A stretch of 64,000 nt of DNA, taken from NCBI RefSeq assembly GCF_001281175.1, contig NZ_KQ440395.1, positions 207,593 to 271,592 on the forward strand. The letters run 5' to 3'. Source of the stretch: Apilactobacillus apinorum (GTDB lineage: Bacteria; Bacillota; Bacilli; Lactobacillales; Lactobacillaceae). A program made the translations under genes and the position numbers. The notes beneath the pieces were generated by a model. That model had not been told where the DNA came from, did no database searches, and saw nothing but the letters and a program-made list of their open reading frames with translations. This document shows positions 29,901 through 37,700 of this stretch, piece by piece; position 1 is the first letter of the stretch, and every line of letters begins with the position of its first letter.

Positions 29901-31493
29901 TTCAATAAAGCTGCTGAAAGTTTGAAAGGTTACCAATTAGCCCAAGCTTCATTTGGTAGCGATGAAAACGACAGTGCTCATCAATCTCAAAGCGATGAAG
30001 ATGTGGCATACCGTGCTGCTAAAGCTGGTTTTGCGGCTGCTCAAAATGGAGTTAGTCTAGATGGCTATCAAAATGTTTCAGTCATGTACGACAAGGCCTA
30101 CAAGCGTGCTTACGCAGAATGGCAAGCTCAATCACAAGCGGGTGCAGGTCAAGCCATCAGCGGTCAAAAGTCTGCAGATGATAAACTAAATCCAGTGGAT
30201 AAGGCAGCTTACGATGCTGGATTTAAGACAGCTCCAATTGCGATGAAGGATGCTATTGCAATCCAGGCTAAACAACCTCAAGACAAGTTAATCGGTCCAA
30301 ACGGATTAGATCACTTAATCTACAACGCCATTTTAGATGGATACAAGAAGGGTTACCAAGATGGATTTGCTAACCAAACTAAGAATGCCAATAGTAAAGA
30401 TGGTGCTTTCCAAGCTGCATATGCTAAGGGATACAGTGATGGTTATGCTGTTTCACCTGCGGCATCCGCAAATAACGTTAATAACAATAGTCAAGTCGTT
30501 ACTGACTTTACTAATGGTGTTAACAACAAGCCTAAAGATAATCCACAATTAGCCGCTCAATACGCAGCTAACTATGCTCAAATTAGTCAAGGATTTAAGT
30601 TGGGGGTAGCTAATGAAGAAGTTAATACAAACGGCTTAAATAGTTACTACCTTGCTCAAGGTTACCAATTGGCTAAGGAAGTTAAGCGTGCAATTAGGGA
30701 TGCGAAGGCTAACAAGTCAACTAGTCCACTTTCACAAGCTAATGCTAAACGTGAAACAGCTGCGTACGTTGCTGGATACAATGCATACAAGGCAGGAATT
30801 AAGGCTGAAAGAGCTAATATCCACCGTAGTAAGGCTAAGCCAATTAACTACAAGAAGATGGGTGAACTTTACGAATATGCATTCAAGCAAGGTTACGCAG
30901 ATGAAAGAAAACGTCAATTAGAAGACGGAAGTAAGGCTGGTCGTGTGCGTGGTAACAAGCACATGAGTATTCCAAATATGAACAAGAAGAATGCCGACTA
31001 CGTTCGTTCATATGAAAAAGCATACAAACAATCACTTCAAAAACGTCTTCCACGTTATATATATAACGTCAAAGGTGTATACACTCATAAGCAAGCTAAG
31101 TTTACTAAGGGTAATCGAGTGGTTTACTATGCTAAGAAACCAAGATATGCTGCGCATGTCTTTAAGGTTGCGGGAATTGCTTATTACAAGAATGGTGTAC
31201 CAAGATATCGAGTTGTTGGCGGCGGTATCTTAACTGCTAGTCCTAATGCAACTAGAAATGCATACTATACTATTCATAACAAGAGTATTAAGTACAAGGT
31301 AATCAGACCAACTGGTGTTTGGTTACATGATGACAAGAAATTTGATATCGCAAACCGTATTAAACATTATGGCCAAAATCGTGTCATTAAGGTTAAGAAG
31401 GTTGTTAAGTACCGTGGTATCACACGTCTATACATCAATGAAAATCAATATATTACAAGTAATAAGACTTTTGTTAAAGTTACTAATAAGTAA
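15000..31493 (+). CDS. Giant secreted repeat protein 1 (5497 aa): beta-helix adhesin head, helical repeats, SLAP/DUF5776-like tail
   Basis: One uninterrupted 16.5-kb gene. Signal peptide at residues 1-50 with charged NDKKVMKKVKKQW before the hydrophobic core, cut near AHA/DN. Residues ~50-480 are a Ser/Thr/Ala/Asn-rich linker plus a small conserved domain (AQNYYNAAY, GTGTQDY). Residues ~489-880 look like a right-handed beta-helix of the pectate-lyase-like adhesive type (VRLVNDIDF, NHQVDFHG, GNGNQEN, LNINKGATLQIIP). Residues ~915-1037 form another beta domain starting YFVGPMTP. Residues ~1080-5220 hold about 25 copies of a Tyr/Gly/Ala repeat near 140 aa, marked by G.NDFLNG and AYQ.AY. The last 146 residues (from RYIYNVKGVYTH) are basic and resemble doubled SLAP/DUF5776 domains, with no LPXTG. 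I noticed no Cys. It probably forms a long wall-bound fibre or adhesin; ligand and function are unknown. Confidence 0.92.
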   Translation: MQYNKKRFNKVNDKKVMKKVKKQWVVVSLSTLATLGGVTYTMTFSQDAHADNASTNTTTNQQSVSNPSSGTVTSGAVQTTAAAAASTTSVTNTNNINASYANQSAGSVAVTAATPGNQSLSSQAQSAYNTGLVDLSQTKYSSSGASIAANPASSLISSSQASDVASAASDAIKYNGAINQAASDAFAGNGNNVATVASDAQNYYNAAYYGASNAKSLYNNYVNGYGTGTQDYTAFSQNTNTPGSSASGATSSAQAATSAHSAALSYESSLNSKFNGKSNVTVHLGAAENGQINIPTNTDSNITSQNTYTAGSELYNAYQFGVNYALAHQGTEDAKAGKWSGISTQQGLVYDASRQLSFPGDNYHPLIQSTNPYDQAYIGAQQAMNDQWGTNDTIQKYGYVLQNENTNANYLNGSAYYQMAYDNVAREMNDNNTAFVHNAWQFQRALAGNYHSDWSFASFVNGNNSGYSAYNDAMGLGINDEGKGYSNVRLVNDIDFQGDPYVEHWPTIQHLKNLTVDAQNHQVDFHGVLDQFVADAGVNPVLNIKNFQMAYSYNYYGFLKINQPGTVIYDNVNYMGAQMLSDWPAGGNDIRFKGNINEINVSTYQTSLNNGIHPTEGNGNQENMEVQNLLLYPGSKYFGSVARDYGNNVIKLSGSLTMNEGSQMTLIPRGNGGYYARLGSNYGIVVTNGANLNINKGATLQIIPDAWNGSTLYANGLYTYGNVNINGGILDIETAAPSYNSDATMFVDSTGQVNISNGGLVMVKSQGLGSSTTGTSYGLLYNNNGQVNVNNLGNLYISGDGTGLINLLAGPLNITNPGQNNITLDLTQNTNTSSRISNGKIDAYTSLVTYGVGVQGSNGLIAGQSNTGSSKILYSFHLYNKNGNYTNSFVDASGNKGSFTQSGNPNFVQIATVPAVYFVGPMTPVLNSDGTYTLTGYAQVSDRKSTDTDPIYAQIGYGTQNSYPTLTTVGNNIFNTVTVDKNNYTQAIQVPANYNYELIKYSINMPSNYNPTKTPYVGLLLRYGVDGVDTVAQVQTKQFTSSQHSYDLSSDGKSLVDQSQQVIDTGSYSSIGDGRDDALYYLSNGNQADQQRYIDRYKIDDDYTNGYNSVMAGYNAFAQGAPDPNNNPGAIQVGSVAENIAKDNNSITDPQGYIDGYNRAKADAKGTLSGLNDFINGQQQSSTNSYVNPDPSSTATSKPTAQYTDNYNNAYYNAVQGYQDSKVTTVEANPNNVAYDQGFHAADNFKQGIQDAANGKVSNDSLNNNAAYAIGVNAFNAAKKDVTTGSTTNTNGQLILTDAYNLAYQQIKSQYDNGANSFLNSDSNDTSSLPSQYKDVSAQGYQDAIDGYNGVNDGHQSLSGYKLGQSIKSGEQALVNGGTNNPSSASNQAGYTKGYQDALNGFQDAIKYNVANGSNMSTDTLSGKTQAYKDAVVAAQSATQAIQDAKNDIDNNHASDISSQPKAYQDAYNAYRDAYSAVAKTGTATNLDGKSDIYKIIYNSEYNDINAKYQNGLNDFIQNKGSQSNNDVYSSSYNDAQQAFNDFKAKYVDGNNPSSVNPSNPSNQSQAYLKAFQYAKDAQTGAYEATQQYGNFNRPTQSNNPAYMDGFNAVRDAYADASVTNPTRNLTNTSVSYQSQYQNALTKAQNAYKNSVNDFLNGKAADSKDVLWQQAQQDASLGYQAALSGKTSEELNSVQKNNIGFMQAFQAAQDAQAGYQAAISQQSNNGVNKDFEDQQPKDNNGNIIDSAKYEAYLGAQAGLQGTSVDISKKPIAYQQAYQQAYAISQSDAEQGVKDYLQGNKNDDKYKNNANYKSGYDKAKQGYGNFIWDKGWNSSTSISALKSSSTDNLVNLGYEGARGTYSYLNGNPLRNSALSDGNQQIDAYSIGYLQAQKGASDALANLSNLDTNSNASTNTSDSYQAGYNNVTKSVLAGYKKALQNQNSTEYSSVTANSTNYVEAQAYNAAVAGLNAAKMGTEDPAIMNVTDPSQITPYIAVYQKAARAYDAQAANGQNDFINNVKSNSTYYVTSSTNDAMKNAYTNAYNAALAGFNDHVTDDQSGAANKSHQPTDSTLAAYNAGYDGYNQAKQGAADARANLATATITTASGKSQLYVDGYNAEVQAINDAQRGKDSTVTDWFSKKYNGTLNSNYNNQDQAFKSLYSPLLSNVNAAYNQGVSDYLNTNGHDATYTSNNSDKVYQQGFQDAKDGVNANTQDSNRYNNSVGYQQGFDYQKNINAGFNLTQSSIGKTDPNVTINDAIQGAAAGYTDSQNGGSGTINPNKSLAYNVAYERAFADGQSKFIAGATLFLSGKDKSNGLNGYPGQATSNGYSNARSGYFTAAENQTPTDAQKANPTFMMGYNAAIVAMAANKGLTKDQALSQITKVTGDNTDYGQFYDQSQNGYVYGTNNSSVSSYQAPAYLTGYYAARGVQDFTSGNSQQTQSGTTNLDDAAAAQNAYSYGYTQAQSGFNAATNGQNNTTGQSSAYASGVSAFTNASNSDVQSAIALAKQTFANNPSLNVNNDTQNTIRAALKNGQSGYANNPNKPFSTIAQIAYLNTYIQASNDYAKGINEFLNGNDNDASVPSGASDIETNGFNAAKAAYNNALITGNTNNLGTILHLPAKDTTTPANNIAYTTGNNAATQVIQAFNDLRSKGTLIPQSSGDSNYQTAATAMLQAQNDLIAGIPEQDNSNKNSLVYSNAYKLVYEYSQNEYQNGVNSVINNTQLDNDTFAIQGASRAKSGFNDALSGLNPISNNDQYKQGYDAAMAIKQAYMDTMNNPNNTTNYTGDNSGNQNDTKNAVIQALKDFKQNPNVAISNTNNSNGSTASTGNVGNNTNTGNTSDAAKINGTGISNIVYNTAWNSIQGAAMNGMNNYLFNQHMLGNLTSDQANIIGKTTDPDNATSFTEAESQGFVQGYQSAQSGFNDAVNGNSSTSAAVKSSNFYINGYTEGSQIRSAVLAATVDGPQGINNPKVIEQAYQEAYQAALDAQNNLKNGNNDPIADTSVHDTVYMTAYNQALANNKSAYKNGALAFAQNTPLTVGNNGVRSDQLDITSNGYNKALEGYNFFKAGNDEGAESAGQKTNIAFQTGVNMWKSEQNGYQAALANANNSAESSKANFSDKSNMDTYVNTVAEGQAYNGAVKAMNDYLSNGVANNPNSNNPFFKDAYYQAATEVAGKVTQGAQNFLSGNDQSDPNAAPSGTDTRGMDQKALSKGFTDSQNGFNDAATQNYTATQLSQKSASYQAGYNARKSALAGYNNQTPAPKDPTQLAIYQDAQAAATKARADIVANTVSADSDRSGKDRVYNLIYDQIVNDYKAGMQQFKDGQTTANGNSDVQSGFADEQNGYNAGKTAQINASAGTDVKPAQNQLGYTDGFALGKASVVATNLAQSRDQDVNYQSTDDALGKDAYLGAQAGFDAAYSHNGQATAATPKPSDYSGTAYKAYQDAYNQAYQEAINLIPTGSTAFLNYNRDDEQGLPSNYHTSNGLYKAAIKKGYDDAKAGYEDGLSGSNKINNPSDQYNAGYQQGQNVKNEMAYSRNNANAKSDANATSSDAQSAFAGALAGFTDGQVDPNHEVDASQSGTYQKAYLLARDEAASQYANGMNKFVDGLNNNNGPDNNNFDNIAYNRGFNETSQGYTDGLNHPNQPQSNSIGYLRGNELGSAVGEGYASAKAGDETYTGPTAGSGEFTAQTAYDAAKAGFTDAKERRSAADNSAQNVGYQNAYKLAFDQYTAGLQKGAADFAAGIVDNPTDSKDLLDQSVPAGYELAKSGYDTGFNGQAATDSSDPIYMNGYNVGKGAGHFILDKSGYDSTNPDQSNGYNQALAGFNYAADHDSSSSQLTDQQKHQISFMAGFNAYVAYQKGLQDGSQQNATKKDSDDHDYGMAYDAAQSARQNFMHPDRVDNSAQAPIYQAIYNRQTDAFMKQYQSGVNDYLQGGQSQGTDFHSQGYTDATNGFNDGFAANGQNQNADNVGYSESYNAGQQAYQAYKQAEQDSSQKPADNASLSTKQAYQATVDAMNAARYANPSTTAPSSASPAYQKTYALAVQDAITAVNNGLNALTNAPSVPTNSGSSLDKLTYQAYSDAKNGFTTGLSNQPFDQSQSNNIAYVHGYNLGQGASQFLNGTPKSDSQLGDDEVSQGYKDARDGYNAAKAGTTVDQLTNVQRNDPVFMAGYNARVASDNAANATYTEGTPDVSAAGGQDGHDAVVQAMTDARNGKKQDVSSHTQAYQDQYNAYFDKIYGNYDPKADISKPEDADKFTGDYFNAIKQYLADNTASLPHNMATDAGLADAQKGFINGLTNSPESLPYAGYQPAYDQGNKLSIGFKAALNDVVNGNPHNQDQNVNDAYLGAVAGYQAAQVPGASPVDNDSTHSLPYRASYQAAYDLSLAQINKGTNDFISGVGKSAPEDSNAMVQSSYNFGFNHAQNGYTNAISDTPNANAENNTPFTSGYQAANDAIQGRNDANKATPGANQSATNTGTAGYQVGYNVTVAARSDARQNHASDVSNQPLIYQDVYNHEYTKDNAAYMQGYNDFVNNTAETKDGQFRQLGYDDTSAGYSDKLKGITSNNNSYGYQQGVQMAANFQAAYQAAVKNPNPDDKDRFQTNDPQAQQSYNAALAGFKAATSEQPMDSNLANNSSEYQRAYKTAYNEAKAQVAAGSQQFLNGLANNSSKGTDADSVAFTTGYNNTSNGFNDGFNGNSQQLPNSATYMTGYNIGKGAADFVNNGVSQSSDSNYQYGFDRAQAGFNNRASGTTKAQLTQAQLNDPVYMSGFNIADEIQQGINDAVNNPTQSNTYNSDNPHDRAYRASIDALNDFKNSTTRDVSQLPVAYRTAYQQVLAQIKQNAANGSNDYLNGKDNARSQSQNIYDQAYTTGYNQSQAGFNEVVQNHTSESSLTAAQRNDSSFMTGFHYATGANAFEGNQYPQSQNADYSNGYQDASNGFDAGMSGISADKLTAAQRQDQAFMIGFNKAAESLKGYQLAQASFGSDENDSAHQSQSDEDVAYRAAKAGFAAAQNGVSLDGYQNVSVMYDKAYKRAYAEWQAQSQAGAGQAISGQKSADDKLNPVDKAAYDAGFKTAPIAMKDAIAIQAKQPQDKLIGPNGLDHLIYNAILDGYKKGYQDGFANQTKNANSKDGAFQAAYAKGYSDGYAVSPAASANNVNNNSQVVTDFTNGVNNKPKDNPQLAAQYAANYAQISQGFKLGVANEEVNTNGLNSYYLAQGYQLAKEVKRAIRDAKANKSTSPLSQANAKRETAAYVAGYNAYKAGIKAERANIHRSKAKPINYKKMGELYEYAFKQGYADERKRQLEDGSKAGRVRGNKHMSIPNMNKKNADYVRSYEKAYKQSLQKRLPRYIYNVKGVYTHKQAKFTKGNRVVYYAKKPRYAAHVFKVAGIAYYKNGVPRYRVVGGGILTASPNATRNAYYTIHNKSIKYKVIRPTGVWLHDDKKFDIANRIKHYGQNRVIKVKKVVKYRGITRLYINENQYITSNKTFVKVTNK
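18250..30650 (+). repeat. Protein-coding repeat array of giant 1 (~140-aa unit, three ~45-aa modules)
   Basis: Successive markers GLNDFIQNKG, SVNDFLNGKA and GVKDYLQGNK (about 19.5-20.4 kb) are 139 and 140 codons apart. Within each unit, phrases of the type GY.DA..GY..A..G alternate with AYQ.AY..AY..A, giving three helical-looking modules. Later units vary in module number. DNA identity between units is low to moderate, so this is an old, diversified array. Confidence 0.85.
24657..30200 (+). repeat. Higher-order repeat in giant 1, period about 2.76-2.82 kb
   Basis: Three independent landmarks recur. GFNDAATQNYTATQL at 24657 matches GYNAAKAGTTVDQL at 27435 (926 codons). DAYLGAQAGF at 25215 matches DAYLGAVAGY at 28032 (939 codons). 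GFNYAADHDSSSSQL at 26472 matches GFNNRASGTTKAQL at 29232 (920 codons). This indicates duplication of a block of six or more modules. Confidence 0.6.
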
Positions 31494-31499
31494 TTAATC

Positions 31500-31538
31500 A
31501 AAAAAGGTCGTATCTAATTTAAGATACGACCTTTTTTT
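31500..31538 (+). terminator. Terminator after giant gene 1
   Basis: AAAAAGGTCGTATCT and AGATACGACCTTTTTTT pair perfectly with a 6-base loop, ending the first giant unit. Confidence 0.92.
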
Positions 31539-31542
31539 AATT

Positions 31543-31683
31543 TTAAAAAATCTTTACGAAGTTTAATAAAAGATAAAGGAAAAATAAAATTTCTGAATTT
31601 GAGTCTAAATTATTCAAATTAGTGAGAAATAGTGGTATGCTAACAAAGACTATAAATAGATTATAAATGAAAATATTGCGTTA
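31543..31683 (+). promoter_or_regulatory. Control region of giant gene 2
   Basis: TTAAAAAATCTTTAC (31543-31557) matches the element upstream of the first LPQTG gene (TTAAGACATCTTTAC) at 13 of 15 bases. ATTGCGTTA at 31675-31683 repeats a motif found before giant 1, and AT-rich TATAAAT sequences precede it at 31651 and 31662. No single promoter is convincing by eye. Confidence 0.35.
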
Positions 31684-31700
31684 GATTAGGGGATGAGATA

Positions 31701-34700
31701 TTGCAATATAATAAGAAACAATTTAATAAAGTAAATGACAAGAAGGTCATGAAAAAGGTTAAAAAGCAATGGATCGTCGTATCTGTTTCTACTTTAGCCC
31801 TATTAGGTGCGTCTGCATACACTGTGACAAATAATCACGTGAGTGCTAAGGCGGATACAACATCTGGAACAACAACCAATTCAGGATCTGGTTCAGGTTC
31901 ATCTGGAGCTGCTAAGTCTTCTGGAACCTCTACAACTAATTCAGCTGCGGGTTCTTCTAACGGGACAAGTGTGTCTAATCCAGCTCCATCCCAAACTCCA
32001 ATCACTACTCAATACGCTGGATCAATTACCTCATACAATAATAATGATGATACAGCTACATACGCTAACCAAATCAAGCAAGGTTACACTGATGCTTACA
32101 ACAAAAAAGGTAACCAATCAAGTGGAATAAGTGGTGCTGGTGCCAATTATTACAATGCTGCTTATGATGGTGCTCAAGCTGCTATTAATGCTTATAATTC
32201 AGCAACTAAAAACATGGGTGCAGGAACACAAGACTATAACTACTATGGTAATACTGTTACTAGACAAGATGGATACCAAGATGATAATGCAAATGCACAA
32301 ACTGGTACTCAAGGATCAAGTGGACAAGGAAACAACAGTCAAAGTTCAAACGCGGGGTCTAACTCTGGTTCAAACAATAGTGCAAGTAATGGTAGCACAA
32401 CCTCTAGTGCAACTAAAAACCCTACTGACGGTACACCACTAAGTCCAAATTCATATAATGACCCTAATCAAGGTGGAGCAGATAATCCAAAAGATGCTTC
32501 TAATTCAGTTTCTAATTATGAAACAACTATGGATGGTAAATTAAATAATGCCAATAATACATCCGTAAAAGCATCAAATGCTACCCAAGCCATTAGTGTG
32601 CCAACTGCATCAACTGCTTCAATTAATACAGAACAAAATAAATTTAGCGGAGCACAAGGTCTTTCAAAAGCATACTCACAAGCCGTTACTTATGTTTTAA
32701 CTCAACAAGGGATGGCCGATGCTGAATCAGGTAAATGGCAAGGAGTTTATGTAGGATCAAATGGTCAAACTCAAGATTATTACCTAAATTCTAACCAAAG
32801 CAATACTACTAGTGCATATGACCAAGCATACCGTGGTGCTAGAGATGCCATGAATGCTTTCTTCACTAACAATAGCTACAACGGAAATACTTCAGTCGCT
32901 CAAATTAACACAGGAATCACCGCCTATATTCAAGGATATAATGATGTTGTCAACCAAGCTGCTAATGGAATTGTATACGTGCAAAATGGTAATCAATATT
33001 CATCGATTATGACCGGATCTACAAATCCTAACGTTGTTGGTGGTAACATTGCTTCAGGAATTAACGTTGTTCGTATTGCCAATGATATAGACCTAACAGG
33101 TGCTACTAACGGTGAAAACGATGGAACTGTTAACACTAATTTCGCAACTTTCACAGTTGATGGTCAAAACCATATGGTTGATTTTCATGGGAACAACTAT
33201 ACAGTTAACCGTCCAGGTTCAGGAAGTCTAGATATTTATCTACAAAATTTCCAAACTATGTATGGCTCTAACTTCTTCGGAACGTTCCGTGCAGAACCAG
33301 GAGCAGCGTTCCACTTTAGCAATTTAAACTACGTTGGACCACAACTACTAAGTTCATATAGTAATGATACCTACTTTAGTGGGAATGTTAATGTGGTTGT
33401 TCCTATCCATGGTATTACCTATACTTCACCATTCCAATCAGGAGTAACAATCGAGGGTAATGGTAATCAAGAAAACCTTGAAGTTAATAACTTTATTCTT
33501 CAACCTAATTCTCACTACTTTGGTAACACTTCACCAGCTTTAGGTGGAACTAACGTTGTGGTAACAGGTAACTTCACATTAGGTGAAAACGCTAAAATGA
33601 CCTTAATTACACGTGGAGGTAATGGTGGAGCTGCAACTATCGCCGATGGTTCTACTTGGGGTGTTTGGCTAAAAAATGCAGGGGCTTCTTTGAACATTAA
33701 TAAGAATGCAACCTTAAATATCATTCCACAGTTATATAACAATCAAAAGAACTTGTTTGGTGGTGCCGTTTACTCAGGTGCTCAGGTAAGTATTAACATT
33801 AATGGTGGGACATTAAATTACGAAGGATATAATGGGATTTCAGGATTCTATAACCAACCAGTTGATTTACAAGGTTCAAGCCAAACTCAAATCAACGTTA
33901 TTAATGGTGGGGTTATGCAGATCTTAATGGATTCAATTCCTGATACCACAGCATGGAATAGTTATAACGGTCATGAATCAGTTTATGATGGATTAATTAA
34001 TAACGTTGGTCTTGGAAACTTTAATGTTGGTGCTCGTGGTAACTTGAAAGTAGGAGTAACCAACTCAGATAGTACTTATAACGTGCCATATTACGGACCA
34101 ATTAATATTAACTCGGTTGGTTCAAATCACGTTATCTTTTTAAAGTCTAATGCAGTTCAACAATTCCAAACTACTACTGGGACATCTGGAACTGGTAAAG
34201 CAGGGAATATTAATGCATTTACAGTGGGTGTTAAACAAGCGGATGGTTCAATTCAATATCTATATAATTTTAATTTACTATCAGGTTCAACTAATTATAC
34301 AGGTGTTGATTTTAACGGTAATAATGTTAATGGAACCATTAACGGAAACGTCTTAGATATTTCTGATATTCCAGCCGTACAATTTGTTGGTCCTTTAAGT
34401 AAAATTAAAAATAGTGATGGAAGTACTACTGTTCAAGCGTATGCCAAGATCTCTAACTATTCACAATTTACCAAAGCCTTTCCAACTACAACTCCTACTA
34501 TTTATGTTGGTGTCGCTACCAGTCCATCTGCTGGAACATATAATCAAATGACCCAAGTGCAAGGTCAAAAACTAACTGATACTTTCTCAAAGGCTGATCC
34601 TAATCAATATACTACTTCAGTAAGTGCAGCTAATTATGATGGTGGAATTATTCCAATTAGTTATAATATTCCATCAGGAACAGATACTACTAATGTTGGT

Positions 34701-37700
34701 ATGAGGCTTCAATTCTTCATTAATTCAGTTAATACTACATTAGGACCAAACGCTTACACTTCAACTGTTGAAGGTTATCAAGCTGGAGCCAATGGTAAAG
34801 TTGTTGAAACATCAAATGGTGATATGCAAATTGCCAACGGTCAACTAAGTAACATTAGTGCAGGTAGTAATGATGCCTTAGCTGATATGGTAAACGGTAA
34901 TAGTGCAGCTAAGAATGCTGAAAGTTTCGGTATTCAAACTAACGCGGATTACTCTGCTGCATACAACAGTGTCCAAGCTGGTTATCAAGCGTTCTTAAGC
35001 AACCCTAATGCTGACTACACTAAGTTAGCGGCATATATTAATGCATCAAATCCAACTGCATTTGTACAAGGATTTAAGCAAGCTGCATACCAAGCTGGTC
35101 AAAAGGATGCTCAATTTAACAAAAATAATGTAAGCAATATCAGTTACCCTGGCGCTCAAGCTCTTTATACAGAAGCACAAACTCAATACAGCCAAGCATA
35201 TACTGATGCTCTTCAAAGTGCCGGTCAAAATCAACAACAAATTATGTCTCAATATAATTTGCCTACAAAAAATAGTAATGGAACTGCTGCAACAGCTGTA
35301 ACACAAGCCATTTCCGATGCCTATGGTGTTGCCAAGTTCATTCAAGATGAACAAGCAGGTACTATTTCAACGACAACAAATCCAACCTCTGCATATAACT
35401 CATTAACAAGTAGTCAACAAATTGCTTACAATGATGCATATGCTGGTTACCAAAACGCTTTAAGTGTTGGATTCACAGATAATAATACAGATACAAATGC
35501 TGATAAGGCGGAATCAGCCGGTTTTGATTACGCACAATCATTAATTAATGGTGGGATTAGTCCAGCAAATCCACAATCTACTGCTAGTCATATGAATCAA
35601 TTAGCATACGCACAAACTGGTTATTCTGTTGCTCAAGCTGCCGTTTCTAAAGCCAAATCTAACGGTGCAAGTAGTTCAGATGCATCAAATATGAACTTAG
35701 GTAATTCTGCATCTGTTTCTTCTGATGGAAACAGCCAAGATATTACTGCATATCAATACATTAAGATGGGGGCATATACTGCCTTACAAAACAAGTCAGA
35801 TGCTGGTCTTAACACAATGGAAAAGGTGGGTTATTCATTAGTTGCTTCTTCTCAAGCATATACAAATGGGATTAACTCATTTGATACTGCTTTAGCAAAT
35901 GGTACTAATAACAGCCAAACAGCACCACAAACAGACAATCCAATTTCAACTTCATCAGTGGGTCAACCACAATATCAACAAGGTTACACTGATGCTAAAA
36001 ATGCGTATACTCAAGCTATTAGTGATGCTGTAGCAACTGCTAGAGCTGCCGGATCAAATGCTGCTAACTTGCCAGATACAGTGTCAGCTCCAAGTTCAAT
36101 TCCAGCTGGAGCTCAACAAACATATGTTAATGCATATAAAGCAGCTATTGACGGTTATAAGGACGGAAACACTGCACAAGCCAATGATCAAGGTCCTCAT
36201 TACAACAATATTAGCTCAACTAATGTAAGTAAAAAATCTTATGATAATGCATATCAAACCGCACGTGCAGATGCGGGTGCTAATGACTATGTAACTAAGA
36301 AGAGTGAAGCTGCTAGTGATACTCCATACGTAGCAGGATATTCAGCAGCATCTGCTGGACATTCTGATGGTTATTCAGCTGCTTCATCAGCCGCTCAAAC
36401 TAACCAAACGGTCCCATCAGCTCCTGCAAATAAGCCAGCACAATATGTGCAAGGATATCAAAGTGGTATTACTGATGAACAAGCAGAAGCCAGTGCTAAG
36501 ATTGGTGCTAGTCAATACTTATCTAATGCATCAGCTCCAACTACTGATAGCACTAAGCCTTCAGCTTATAACCAAAGCATTACTGATGGATTTAATGCTG
36601 CTGAAGCTGGATTTAAAGATGCAATGAATCAAGCGGGTAATAAATCAACTAGTTATACTGGAAATAGTCAAACTAGTTACTTAAGTGGATACAATGCATA
36701 TAACGCATCTACTTGGAATAATGATGCTGCTTCAATGACCAGAGTGAACGTAGATTCAACTCCAAGCGTAACTAGTGTCACTAATGATGTTTTCAACGCA
36801 ACATTAGCTAAGATTCAAGGTACAAACTACACACCTGCACAAAGTGCTAATGGTAAGTTATACCAAGATATTAGTGGAACTTTAGGTGCTGCTGCTCAAA
36901 CTAGTTACAATAACGGACTTAGCCAAGTTAGTGCTAATTCAAATGCACAATCAACAGATCCATTTGCTAAAGCTGCCATTGATGACTTCAATAATGGTTA
37001 TAACAATGAAACTGGTAACACTAATTCAACAGCTTATGCAGCTGGTCAAGCTTTGTTAAACAGTGAAAATAGTGCTAATACTCAGGCAAATACTGACGCA
37101 ACTCAATCATTAAGTGACCCTAACGCACAAGCTGCATTAAATGCGATTAAGGACGCTTATTCAGATGTGGCTAAATCTGGTGCAAATCCAGCAGCAAAAC
37201 GTGATTTGAGTAATCAAAACCGTGCTTACCAAGATGCCTATAACAAAGCTTTTGATACTGCAAATGCTCAAAAATCAGCTAACCAAACCACTGCAGTTTC
37301 TGCAATTGCAAGTGGTCAACAAAACACACCATTTAGTACTAATAGTGCAAGTGATTTAGCTTGGAATAGTGCATATAACGACATTAAGACTGGATATCAA
37401 GCTGCTAAGAACAGTAGTAATCCAACTAATCCTAATCCAAACAATGCAAACGTTACCTTTGGTTTTAATACAGCCAACGCATATACAGCTAGTTATCAAG
37501 CCGCACAAGCACTAACTACTTTGCCTGCAGACCATATGACTACAGCATCAGGACAAGTTCAAGATGTTGATGCATATAATGGTGCTGTTGACGCATTGAA
37601 CCAGGTATACACTAACGGAACTACCACTGGTCAAGAACCAGCACACTTAACTGCAGATGCCAACCATTCTGCAGATTATGTTAAGGCATATAATGATGCA

